Positions 1 to 14,200 of a stretch of DNA of 64,000 nt are shown here, in pieces. The stretch is from Glandiceps talaboti (lineage: Eukaryota > Hemichordata > Enteropneusta > Spengelidae): contig NC_135571.1 in NCBI RefSeq assembly GCF_964340395.1, forward strand, positions 14,371,046 through 14,435,045. The letters run 5' to 3'. Made by a program: the position numbers and the translations under genes. Below the pieces are notes generated by a model. The model saw nothing but the letters and a program-made list of their open reading frames with translations. It was not told the origin of the DNA and searched no databases. Position 1 is the stretch's first letter; each line of letters starts with the position of its first letter.

Positions 1-120
1 CAAGGTATGTAACCATGGTAACTATCTTATAGTAAATATAGAGCTGACAAGGTATGTAACCATGGTAACTATATTGTAGTAAATATAATAGAGCTAACAA
101 GGTATGTAACCATGGTGACT
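1..120 (+). repeat. Three tandem copies of an exon 3' end plus 5' splice site
   Basis: Units of 47 and 50 bp each contain GCT GAC AAG followed by GTATGT, at 1-6 (cut by the window edge), 43-53 and about 93-103. Read in phase, GCTGACAAG encodes Ala-Asp-Lys, which fits directly before the [12 protein letters not shown] of the next exon. The unit is therefore inferred to be the end of the preceding DNAH1 exon with its donor. An in-frame TAA at 19-21 shows the copy ending at 51 is not the working exon, so the true exon ends at position 4 or outside the window. Each unit also carries GTAACCATGGTAAC (9-22, 56-69; third copy GTAACCATGGTGAC at 106-119), an RFX X-box-like palindrome. Confidence 0.6.
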
Positions 121-3100
121 GTATAGTTAGATGTTGTTCCTCAATATTTTCCTTCATCGAGCTGAGAAAAATACAAGTGACCTAAGGGGCCTTGTCACTA
201 TGAGTTGCTATATGATAAACCCATAAGTCATGAGTATTGTGTGGCTGAATGAAGACATATATTATAGAATAATATAAGTATGCCTCATAATTTTAATATG
301 AAAAATTGGGGAAAACAATGGAAATTTTATTTATATTTCAAACACTGCAAAAACAGTGACATTGACACAGGTTGGCATGACTAAGAACAACCAGGGTATA
401 TAAACCATATTTTCTGTTCAAAGACAACATTTTGGCTTGTGCATAGTATAATATCTGCAAAAACAGTGACATAGACACAGGTTGTCATGACTAAGAATAA
501 CCAGGGTATATAATCCATATTTTCTGTTCAAAGACAATAACATGGCTTGAGTGTGGTATATTTATTTTGGTTCTAACCTTCCAAGGAGGAGTATGATTTT
601 TTTTTCTCTTTCTGCCTCACAAGATGTTCATTTCCAAAAAAACATACAAAACACCTTACATTGTATAATTATCAGAAATACTTTGAAAATTTATTTAAAA
701 TTATTAAGTTATTAGCATTATCAAAATGTATAATAACTGGATAGAACTGATAGGTGAAGCTATTATCGCCAGTATTCCCAAAATAGTAATTCTACAAGAT
801 ACTCTCACAGTTTGGCAAGCTATTAGTCAGATAACAAATCAATACATAACTACCACCATATCAAATATCACTCCACAGAAAACAGATTAATAACTCTTTG
901 AATTAAACTAAAAATGCTATCATAAAGTTATTAGCTTTCAAAATATGATAATAGGGTACAGTAAGTTAGGCCGACACTTCCTGCTAATGTTAAATAGCAC
1001 CCCCTAGTGGCCAAACTGTGCAATCTTTTGTCTTTTTTTATAATGTGCATATGATGTCATTGCGCTGTGTAGTGTAGTCATCTGTGGAACTACAGTATGT
1101 GTAACCTAGCTGTCTGTTTGATTCTTTGATAGCTGATTGGTGGACTTGCTGATGAAAAAGACCGCTGGGCTGAATCTGTCAAGGAACTGGAGAAGATAAT
1201 TGATAATATTGTGGGCAATGTGATCCTAGCAGCTGGCTATGTCTCCTACCTGGGACCATTCACTGTAAGTATCACATACACTCGCTTGAAGTATTAGATA
1301 CACATACCTATATTTTGCACAGGGGGTTACACACCTAGTACTGTATACCTATATTTTGTACAGGGGGTTACACACCTAGTACTATATACCTATATTTTGC
1401 ACATTGGGTTACACACCTAGTACTGTATACATATATTTTGCACAGGGGGTTACACACCTAGTACTGTATACCTATATTTTGCACAGGGGTTACACACCTA
1501 GTACTGTATACCTATATTTTGCACAGGGGTTACACACCTAGTACTGTATACCTATATTTTGCACAGGCAGTATTACTATAATTATATTGTAAACTGTAAT
1601 GTATTTATTATACAGGGAGAGTACAGAGGGTTACTAAATGATGAATGGTTTGAGAAATTTGATTCATTCGGTGTACCCTTCACTCCTGGTGGTGATTTCC
1701 TGACAACATTGGCCGATGCAGTCAAGATTCGTAGTTGGCAGATTGCTGGTTTACCTAGAGATAACCTGTCAGTAGAGAATGCTGTAATTGTCCAATACTC
1801 TCAGAGATGGCCACTATTTATTGATCCACAAGGACAAGCCAATCGCTGGATTAAAACTCTGGTAAGTTTAAATCTTGCTAATCATTGGATTACAGCTAAA
1901 ATGATGTAGGCTTGGTGTTTCTCTCATGTGACATTACAGCTAAAATGATGCAGGCTTGGTGTTTCACTCATGTGACATGACATTTAATACAGCTAAAATG
2001 ATGTAGGCTTGGTGTTTCATTCATGTGACATGACATTTAATACAGCTAAAATGATGTAGGCTTGGTGTTTCACCCATGTGACATGACATTTAATACAGCT
2101 AAAATGATGTAGGCTTGGTGTTTCACTCATGTGACATGACATTTAATACAGCTAAAATGATGTAGGCTTGGTGTTTCATTCATGTGACATGACATTTAAT
2201 ACAGCTAAAATGATGTAGGCTTGGTGTTTCACTCATGTGACATGACATTTAATACAGCTAAAATGATGTAGGCTTGGTGTTTCTCTCATGTGACATTACA
2301 GCTAAAATGATGTAGGCTTGGTGTTTCACTCATGTGACATGACATTTAATACAGCTAAAATGATGTAGGCTTGGTGTTTCACTCATGTGACATGACATTT
2401 AATATACACCCTCAAACAACTTCTAATGTGAAAGAAACAATTACATAGGTACCATATACAGTGGGGATGTAGAAGTAGTTAAATTGACATGTTGATTATC
2501 AGTTAGAAAATAAACATTTGCAGCAATTAAAATCATCAAGTCCATATGTAATGTTTTCATTAGAAGCCTGTTTTTACTGCACTGTGAAAGAATAGCAATG
2601 CTTATCAGTGTTCAATGTGATTGGGCAAAGGATCCTACTGTGTTATGTTGTGTCTCTGTTATTGTTAGTCTAGAGTGACTACTAGTCATTAAACAGAGAG
2701 TGAAGGGTAAAATATAAGTAACATTTTATTTGGAAACAAAAATGATGAAAATTGCTTACAACTTACAAGTTACAGATGATGTCCCTTTAATCATTATACA
2801 ATGGGGTTTTTTTTACACAGGAAAAAGACAATGGTATGGATGTTATCAAGCTGACTGACAGAGATTTCTTAAGAAGTCTGGAGAATGCTGTAAGATTTGG
2901 TAAACCATGTTTACTAGAGAACGTTGCTGAAGAACTTGACCCAGCTTTAGAACCCATCCTACTCAGACAGGTCAGTTGTTTGGATCATTCACATTTCTTT
3001 AATTATCAAACAAATTGGTCTCCAAGGTGCTATCGTTTTTTAGTGTAATATATACATGTAATGTTACCTCAGAAATAAGCTAATACCAGACTGTTGAAAT

Positions 3101-6100
3101 GTACATATACATGTAATACCAGACTGTTGAAATGTACATATACATGTAATACCAGACTGTTGAAATGTACATATACATGTAATACCAGACTGTTGAAATG
3201 TACATACATGTAATACCAAACTGTTGAAATGTACATACATGTAATACCAGACTGTTGAAATGTACATACATGTAATACCAGACTGTTGAAATGTACATAC
3301 ATGTAATACCAGACTGTTGAAATGTACATACATGTACATGTAATACCAGACTGTTGAAATGTACATACATGTACATGTAATACCAGACTGTTGAAATGTA
3401 CATACATGTAATACCAGACTGTTGAAATGTGCATACATGTAATACCATACTGTTGAAATGTACATACATGTAATACCAGACTGTTGAAATGTACATACAT
3501 GTAATACCAGACTGTTGAAATGTGCATACATGTAATACCATACTGTTGAAATGTACATACATGTAATACCAGACTGTTGAAATGTACATACATGTAATAC
3601 CAGACTGTTGAAATGTGCATACATGTAATACCATACTGTTGAAATGTACATACATGTAATACCAGACTGTTGAAATGTACATACATGTAATACCAGACTG
3701 TTGAAATGTACATTACATGTAAATTGTAATACTAGACTGTTGAAATGTACATACATGTAATACCAGACTGTTGAAATGTACATACATGTAATACCAAACT
3801 GTTGAAATGTACATACATGTAATACCAGACTGTTGAAATGTACACATACATGTAATACCAGACTGTTGAAATGTACATACATGTAATACCAGGGGGAGGT
3901 TGTTCTCGTGTATGTGTATGTTGGGTTAATGATTGTAAACCCCAGTAAAGCACAGTGTTGGTATGTACTAGATAGATATAACTAACTGATATTCTTATTA
4001 CATGTATTATAATTTGTAGACTTTTAAACAACAAGGCAGTACGGTGATCAAACTAGGAGATGCTATCATACCATACCATGATGACTTTAAGTTTTACATC
4101 ACTACAAAGTTCCCTAACCCTCACTACACACCAGAAGTATCTACTAAAGTGACTGTTGTCAACTTCACACTATCACCCAGGTAAGATCACTGTACATTAC
4201 CCAGGTAAGATCACTGTACGTTACCCAGGTAAGACCACAGGACAGGGGTCTCCACATTTTACCAGGCAGGGTCTCCACATTTTACCAGGGCAGGGGTCGC
4301 CACATTTTACCAGGGCAGGGGTCTCCATATTTTACCAGGGCAGGGGTCTCCATATTTTACCAGGGCAGGGGTCTCCACATGTTAACAGGGCAGGGGTCTC
4401 TACATTTTACCAAGGCAGGGGTCTCCACATGTTAACAGGGCAGGGTCTCTACATTTTACCAGGGTAGGGGTCTCCACATTTTACCAGGGCAGGGGTCTCC
4501 ACATGTTAACAGGGCAGGGGTCTCCACATGTTAACAGGGCAGGGGTCTCCACTGAAATTATTTTATCCTTTCCCTAATACCACACTAAGACTAAACAACA
4601 GCACAAATAATAATAAGTTGTATGGTTTAATTTCAGTGGTCTAGAGGATCAAGTATTGTCACGTGTTGTGGCTGAGGAAAGACCTGACTTGGAAGAAGCA
4701 AAGAATCAGTTGATCATCAGTAATGCTAAGATGAAGCAAGAACTGAAGGAGATTGAAGACAAGATATTAGAACGTCTTAGTGCATCACAAGGCAGTCCTG
4801 TAGATGATGTGGATCTGATAGCTGTCTTAGAAGCATCTAAGATAAAGTCACAAGAAATCAAGGTATAGTACAGTCTTCTATGTTATTTCACAAATGACTA
4901 TGGTCTCTGTTTGGGGGTTTTTAGGATTTATTTCAAATTTTCAATTTATAAAACAATTTTGTCATAATTGCTTCCTTCTTGAAAAATCAATGTGAAACAA
5001 GATATGCCCTTGTTAGTAACTCAATAAATAGCAAAAGATTAATAAATAATGTATGTAAAATGTTTGTTATTGTATGTACAATAAAATTCTTTTACACATT
5101 GTTTAGCATTTTGCAATGTATTCTGTTACAAACACAGACTTGGTCTATGTTGTTTCACATTAATTTCTCAAGTAGAAAGCCACGATGATAAAATTGCTTT
5201 AGAGATATTAAAAATCCAAAATAAATACCCAATCCTCATTCATATAGCTAAAGAATATTGCAATATATCCCTAAACAATTTGTGTTTCATAGTAGTGAAA
5301 AACTAATTCAAACTGACAGTCAGCCTCTGATGGTCTATAATTCTCTTCATCTTGTCCGTGATATTTCTAAACCTCACGGTCAAGTTGAAGGGGTTCAGTA
5401 GCCGTGGACAAATGTGTTGTATGAGTCTGTGTTCATGTAAACATTGCCTTGATATCTTGTGATAACTCATCCCTTGTTGATATTTTCAGGCCAAAGTCAC
5501 TGTAGCTGAAGAGACAGAGAAAGAGATTGATGTTACAAGAAGTAAATACATACCAGTAGCTGTCAGGACATCCTTACTGTTCTTCTGTACAACAGATCTA
5601 GCTAATGTAGATCCCATGTACCAATACTCTCTAGAATGGTTTATTGGTTTATTTATGTCTGGTATTGCCAACTCAGAGAGAGCAGGTAAATATTATGAAA
5701 CCAATGTACTAACATTTATAGTTGTACACATTCAAACACAAAATATAGGCTTTATTGCTGGTATTGCCAACTCAGAGAGAGCAGGTAATTTCTATGAATA
5801 TAATGTACTAACACTTATAGTTGTACCCATTCAAACACAAAATATAGGCTTTTTACCCAGATTGTTCTACACTATGACAATCTGTTTGTGTTTTTTCTTA
5901 TATTTGTATTAATTTGAAGATTTTTTTCTTCTCTTTTCTTTTCCCCAGACAAAGTTGAAGAGCGTATTAAACATATCAATGATTACTTTACATTCAGTCT
6001 GTATAGTAATGTATGTAGGAGTCTGTTTGAAAAACATAAACTTATGTTTGCCTTCCTGGTGTCTATACGTATATTGATGAATGAAGGAAAGATCAACATG

Positions 6101-7271
6101 GTAAGTACATACTATTATAAAATATATCATATTATACCTGGTCCAGTATATTGATGGTGCAAATCAAGACATCTGATTGGTCAAAACTTAAAACTAACCA
6201 TGGTGAAATAATGATATACCACAGTTGGCATGCATCCAAGTGGCCCTGAATAGGAATAGTATATTGATATTTGACATTCAGCCAATGTTGTCTCCAACCA
6301 TCATGGCCGTAATAGCCATACTGTCGATCACCATGGTGACCGCTGTCTTCCAGATGTCTCCAACCATTATGGCCATCATAGCCATACTGTCAATCACCAT
6401 GCCAACCACTGTCTTCCATAGATTGGAGAAATGAATGAGGACAATGACAGATAGATCTAATTTAAATATTAGGCAATTATGGGTTTTTATCAACTTTATT
6501 ATTGACTTGTAGGATGAATGGAGGTTTTTATTGGGTGGTGGTACTAGTACACCAGAAGACTTACCTAACCCTGCATCTGATTGGCTGTCAGAAAGATCAT
6601 GGAAAGATATGCTTACTTTGTCTGGATTGGTAAGTTTTTTAATATTTATGTCAACTTGGTATCACACACTAATATTACCCTGTCCATAAATTCCTGTTTA
6701 TGTCAACATAAAATCTTATCACATAGTAAAATCAACTAGTAACATGTTATCACACACTTGTAACAAATATTATTATTGCCCTGTTCACATATCCCCCTAG
6801 AATATAATTTTTACAAAGCTGTTATTCTGTATTATTACCCTGCCACATATTACCCCAGAATATAATTTTTACAAAGCTGTTATTCTGTATTATTACCCTG
6901 CCACATATTACCCTAGAATATAATTTTTACAAAGCTGTTATTCTGTATTATTTCCCTGTCCACATATTACCCTATTGTTAGAAAGTCATTATTCTGTATT
7001 ATTGCCCTGTCCACATATTACCCTATTGTTAGAAAGTCATTATTTTGTGTTATAACCCTGTCCACATATTTCCCTAGAATATATTGTTATAGTCATTATT
7101 TTGTATTATTGCCCTGTCCACATATTACCGTACTAAATCACAAATAATCAATCATTTTTCGAGTATATCATATTACAAACAACAAAATTGATAAATTAAT
7201 ACATACTTAGTTATATATTTCTCCACTAACAGTTTTCTTTCCAGTGTGCTAACTGTACTACAGCAAATACT

Positions 7272-7302
<31 letters not shown>

Positions 7303-10300
7303 CTGTGTGTGTGTGTGTGTGTCTGTGTGTGTGTGTGTGTGTGTCTTTGTCTTTGTGCCTGTATCCATGCATGTCTAGTCTAGTTTCCTATACATATTAT
7401 GACCCCCTACTGTCATCTCCACAGTATAGTCAAATTGGCACAGCATGCAGCATTCCTTTCTTTCCCCTGACAGTAATAGTTTACTGGTAATGGAGTGATG
7501 ATATAAACATGATGTTAAATTTATCTGTTTGACTATACGTGGAGAGGATAGTGATCATACATTATCAGGTCAAGGATTAGACTAATGCATGTCTGTGTGC
7601 ATCAATGTTATGTCTTTGTCAGATATTGCTTCCCACAAGATACACCAATACAGGCTACTAATGTCATATCATATTTTGTATTAAGCATACATAAATGTGA
7701 TTTATTTTAACTCTTCGTCATCACATAAACTTTGTATTTTTTTTTGTACAACTCTGTTCTTACTCTGTCTTGTACTTACTTCTACCAGCGAGAAATCGTG
7801 AAGAAAGGAGATGATGGTCAAAGTGCCAAACCAGTGAGTTACTTACAAATCACAGCTGGCTGTCACCATCATCATTATCATAAATTTGTCCAAAAATTCT
7901 CTTTTTAAATCCCACCTGACCCCTTACTTAAATCCCAGAGCTTTATACTTTTCACATCACCATGGTAACTCATTCTATCCTTTGTAACCATTAAAGAGAC
8001 ACAGTCTGTAATCTTACTGTCTTAAATTTCATAAATATAATTATTATTCTAAGTATTAAAACATGTTGAATATGTCCAGCAACTAGTAGAGTTCTAAACC
8101 ACTAATTTGTACTTGACATTAAAATGTTATTTATGACATCATTTCTTGGGAACCAATAAATTTGCAAAACACCTAAGTTTCAGATTCTAATCCTCTTTAT
8201 TTTGTATGAAACCATTATCTATTACACTGTACGGACTCAGATTTGTTCCTGATTAAGTTTGTTTTTTTTTTAGTCAAAAACAGGGTCTTAGTTACAGACA
8301 GTATCACTGTAATACAAAACATCAAAACTCAGATTTATATGATTACATTCCATCTAGCACACAGTACTAGTTATAATAAAAATTGATACATTGGTGAAAT
8401 TTCAGTCAAAAATAAACCCCCTCTACAATGAAATTTTATGTAAATTGAGTGAGTTTGTTTTGCTATTTCATTCACATATAAAACATTGCAATAAAATAAA
8501 TTGTTTGCCATGATAGAAATAGACAATGTGATATCATTTTTTATTTACCGGTACTAGATATTTCAGATAACCACTTGTACCACCTCAATCACCAGTAAAA
8601 ACAAGAAGATGTGAAAAATAGAAAAATAGATCAAAATAAAATTGAAATAGATAAAATCACACTTAACTATTTCATTCATCTCATTCTCACCATCATAAAC
8701 TTATTCTATGTAACTAAATGTAAGATATGTCATGTCGCTCAGATCTGCCCTCACTGGTCTGCTCTAAAAGAGGTTGACCAATGTGAGGGTGATGTGCAGC
8801 AGCATATCTTATGTGGCAGCATACCTTATATGGCAACATACCTTATATGGCAGCATACCTTACAGATTACCCTATCCCTTCCCTTATTTAAATCCCCCAA
8901 TAACACATTGCCATGGTAACTCATCTTTCATTTGCATTTTTCTAAGGTAATGGTGATAATATGTAACTTTTTGACACAGCATTGATAAATAAAGTGTATT
9001 AATGTCTGATTTGATTGTTTAAAAGCTAACAGCATTATTCAGTAATTGTTGATTTGAATGATTGCCTTGCATGGTGTGTAATCATCCACCAGTCCATGCA
9101 ACATTTTCAATATTACATGCATGTCAGCTCAATGGGTATCATAACAAAGTATATACTATGGGTTGAGTAAAGTCACACTATGTAAACTAGTCATGCTAAT
9201 AACTTATTCTAGTTTGTTTATCAGAATAGTTACTATGTTGTATCAGGTAGCCAATGTCTAGACTAAATTACACACCATCATATCAATACAGCATGGCAAC
9301 TTGCTGGCTACTGCATTATCATGACATAATCCTGGCAACAGTTTTACCATGACAACTTACCATAGCTTTGGTGTTGTCATGGCAACCTTCTGGCTACAGT
9401 CTTTGCACTAACAACTCTATATCTTCAGCATTTCCATGACAACTTACCACATAGTCATGGAAACCACAAATTACAGTATTTCCATGACTACACGTACTTA
9501 CTAGTTACAACATTGTCATGGCAACCTTCTGGCCACAGTCTTTTGCAATAGCTACTCCCTATCTTCAGCATTTCCATGACAACCTTTACAGCATTTCCAT
9601 GATAATGTAAAGCATTGCCATGGAAACCTCTTAGTTACAGTATTTCCATGACTACTTACTATTTACAGTATTGCCATGGCAACATACTAACTACAGTCTT
9701 TGCTATATAGCGACTTCCTAGCTTCATCATTGCTAATGGTAAATTCGAGTGTTACATTACAAGCTAGCATGTACAGTATGGCTACTAATTGAAATATTCT
9801 TACAGCATGGCAAGATGCAGAAACCCACACTGTTGTGAATACCGCTATGTATATAGTCACATTACTAGCGTATATATATATAACACTATGCTTTACTTGG
9901 CTTACAGCAGCTGCCGATATCTATCAATGAATAAATATAATATCTATATACAGTCACTTCGTGATAGAGGAACTGTTGGCTTCATCACCATCAATGTCAC
10001 ATATATCAAATACAACAATTTATCTGCAATATATACTTCACCACATACATATCATATAATACCTCAATATCATATCATGTGATTAATTGCTGCTTTGTCA
10101 TTGGCTACTACATCCTTATGACAATGGTTGCCATAGATACCATTCACCAATCAAAATTAGTCTGATAAACATATAACAGGAAATCATTAAATACATCTGA
10201 ATTTTTTTCAAGTTTAAGTTTAAGACTTATATATTGTTTTTTACTTTTTACAGCAAGTGTTTGGAAACTTTGCTAGGGAGTTTAAAGACCACCTAGAAGG

Positions 10301-11156
10301 ATTTAAAAGAATCTTTGATAGTTTAGATCCACACCGTGAACCTATGCCAGGCCACTGGAATGAAGATCTAGATGATTTTCAGAAGGTGGTAGCCCTACGA
10401 TGTATCAGAGCTGATAAAGTCACTAATGCTATGCAGGTATGTAATGATGAAAACAAGTACTATGATATACTGTGTTTGTTACATTATTGTATTGTGATAT
10501 ACTGTGTTTGTTACATTATTGTATTGTGATATACTGTGTTTGTTACATTATTGTATTGTGATATACTGTGTTTGTTACATTATTGTATTGTGATATACTG
10601 TGTTTGTTACATTATTGTATTGTGATATACTGTGTTTGTTACATTATTGTATTGTGATATACTGTGTTTGTTACATTATTGTATTGTGATATACTGTGTT
10701 TGTTACATTATTGTATTGTGATATACTGTGTTTGTTACATTATTGTATTGTGATATACTGTGTTTGTTACATTATTGTATTGTGATATACTGTGTTTGTT
10801 ACATTATTGTATTGTGATATACTGTGTTTGTTACATTATTGTATTGTGATATACTGTGTTTGTTACATTATTGTATTGTGATATACTGTGTTTGTTACAT
10901 TATTGTATTGTGATATACTGTGTTTGTTACATTATTGTATTGTGATATACTGTGTTTGTTACATTATTGTATTGTGATATACTGTGTTTGTTACATTATT
11001 GTATTGTGTCAGAGCTGATAAAGTTTCATAATAACATTTAGTACATTGTATAATCAAATACATTACGGTTTCTACACTGCTATACCGTGTATGCATACTG
11101 TATATTACACTCAATGTGTTAACATTGTTGCAAGTATGCATTTGTGTGTATATGTA

Positions 11157-11203
<47 letters not shown>

Positions 11204-14200
11204 ATGTGCATACATACATGCTTGTGTCTGTGTGCCTGTGAATTTGTGTGTGTACAGTGTGTTTTTATTTGTTTTTGTCAATATATATATATATATATGG
11301 TATGATTTTAAAATTTGATACTAGGTATGTTTAATATGTGAATAGTTGAATACTATTATATGTTATGTTTTATTTGTTTGTAGGACTACGTTGCTAACAA
11401 TCTTGGTCAGAGATTCATAGAGCCACAGACAGCAGATCTAGCCATAGCTTTCAAAGACTCCTCATCTACAACACCACTGATCTTTGTCTTGTCAGCAGGA
11501 ACAGATCCTGCTGCTGATTTGTACAAATTTGCAGAAGAAATGAGATTTGCCAAGAAACTAAGTTCAATCTCTCTTGGACAAGGCCAGGTAAGATGTTAAC
11601 TTTAGTTATAGCGCCCTCTTTGACAAAGAGAGGTAAAGTGTAACATTAGTTATAGTGCCCTCTTGGACTAAGAGAGGTAAAGTATAACATTAGTTATAGC
11701 GACCCTCTTTGACAAAGAGAGGTAAAGTGTAACATTAGTTATAGCGCCCTCTTGGACTAAGAGAGGTAAAGTATAACATTAGTTATAGCGACCCTCTTTG
11801 ACAAAGAGAGGTAAAGTGTAACATTAGTTATAGCGCCCTCTTTGACAAAGAGAGGTAAAGTGTAACATTAGTTATAGCATCCTTTTTGACAAAACGAGGT
11901 AAAGTGTAACTTAAGTTATAGCGCCCTCTTGGACTAAGAGAGGTAAAGTATAACATTAGTTATAGCGCCCTCTTGGACTAGGCGAAACAAATTGTAACTT
12001 TAGTTATAGCATCCTTTTTGACCACACAAGGTAAAGTGTAACTTAAGTTATAGCGCCCTCTTGGACTAAGAGAGGTAAAGTGTAACTTAAGTTATAGCGC
12101 CCTCTTTGACAAAGAGAGGTAAAGTGTAACTTAAGTTATAGTAAGAGAGGTAAAGTGTAACTTAAGTTATAGCACCCTCTTGGACTAAGAGAGGTAAAGT
12201 GTAACATTAGTTAAAGCACCCTCTTGTTTTAACTTAGTTATAGCAAACACTAAGACAAGAAACTGTAAAGTGTAAGCTTAGTTTAATACCACCTTTGACG
12301 AAAACCTTAAATTGTCACCTTTGTTACAGCACATTTAGTTCATGATTTATTTCATTTAGTATATAATACATATTGTTTATTTGTAAACATAGGGACCCCG
12401 TGCTGAAGCTATGATGCGTAGTGCCATGTAATACATATTGTTTATTTGTAAACATAGGGACCCCGTGCTGAAGCTATGATGCGTAGTGCCATGTAATACA
12501 TATTGTTTATTTGTAAACATAGGGACCCCGTGCTGAAGCTATGATGCGTAGTGCCATGTAATACATATTGTTTATTTGTAAACATAGGGACCCCGTGCTG
12601 AAGCTATGATGCGTAGTGCCATGTAATACATATTGTTTATTTGTAAACATAGGGACCCCGTGCTGAAGCTATGATGCGTAGTGCCATGTAATACATATTG
12701 TTTATTTGTAAACATAGGGACCCCGTGCTGAAGCTATGATGCGTAGTGCCATGTAATACATATTGTTTATTTGTAAACATAGGGACCCCGTGCTGAAGCT
12801 ATGATGCGTAGTGCCATGTAATACATATTGTTTATTTGTAAACATAGGGACCCCGTGCTGAAGCTATGATGTGTAGTGCCATGTAATACATATTGTTTAT
12901 TTGTAAACATAGGGACCCCGTGCTGAAGCCATGATGTGTAGTGCCATATAATACATATTGTTTATTTGTAAACATAGGGACCCCGTGCTGAAGCTATGAT
13001 GCGTAGTGCCATGTAATACATATTGTTTATTTGTAAACATAGGGACCCCGTGCTGAAGCTATGATGTGTAGTGCCATGTAATACATATTGTTTATTTGTA
13101 AACATAGGGACCCCGTGCTGAAGCTATGATGCGTAGTGCCATGTAATACATATTGTTTATTTGTAAACATAGGGACCCCGTGCTGAAGCTATGATGTGTA
13201 GTGCCATATAATACATATTGTTTATTTGTAAACATAGGGACCCCGTGCTGAAGCTATGATGCGTAGTGCCATGTAATACATATTGTTTATTTGTAAACAT
13301 AGGGACCCCGTGCTGAAGCTATGATGCGTAGTGCCATGGATCGTGGTAAATGGGTATTCTTTCAGAATTGCCATCTCTCACCTAGTTGGATGCCAACATT
13401 GGAAAGATTGATTGAGAATATTGACCCCGACAAGGTATGTCTCTACACCACTTCTCCCCACCCCACCCCACCCACACCACCCACCCACATATACACACAC
13501 ACAATGCATCCACAAAAATTAACAGACAATATATAAGTGCACTCATACACACAACACACATTACATACATTTTAAACATTCAATAAATCTTATCGATAAT
13601 TCAAGTTTACAAATCTATCCCCAGCTAGGGGGTCAAACACAACTTAGTATGCATACTACACTAGTTTCAGACATAACTTTAGTAAGCATATTTCACTATT
13701 TTCTGACTCCCGACATCCAATTTTTTATCCATTTCAATATATTTACTTTTGTGAAATATAGGGATGAATGTTTATTTTTTGGGGGATAATAAAACATGTT
13801 GACAATCAACCAAACAATTACAGTGTTTATATCCTATATATTGACAGGTTCATCGTGATTTCCGTCTATGGTTAACCAGTATGCCAAGTCCTAAGTTCCC
13901 TGTACCAGTTTTACAGAATGGAGCTAAGATGACAATGGAACCACCTAAAGGCATCAAAGCTAATTTACTTCAGTCCTACAGTAGTTATAATGATGATTTA
14001 CTCAACTCTACTGGTGAAAAGGTATGTATTGTATTAGGATACATAAGGGGAGGGTATGTTATACTTTTGTCTGTGTGTGTGTCTGTGTGTGTGTGTCCAT
14101 CTGTCTGTCTGTCTGTCTGTCTGTCTAGGAAAACAGACTAGGAAACTATTACAGCAATTCCATTGTGCATCATGATCATTGTACTGCAGCGCCATTGGCA

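Noticed and set aside
3064-3882. Long minus-strand ORFs (up to 272 codons) with repeated [11 protein letters not shown]
   Set aside because: They lie wholly in a 31-bp minisatellite. Because 31 is not a multiple of three, all frames give the same peptide in turn, and nothing else supports a gene.
9789-10082. 97-codon plus-strand ORF in DNAH1 intron
   Set aside because: Low-complexity Tyr/Ile-rich translation of AT-rich sequence; breaks no known protein.
10463-11008. Regular direct repeats resembling a CRISPR array
   Set aside because: Units are contiguous with no unique spacers, and the context is a eukaryotic intron.
11588-12235. Array considered as an independent satellite unrelated to the exon
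   Set aside because: The unit aligns with the exon tail and donor across about 34 positions in order, so a junction origin is more likely.
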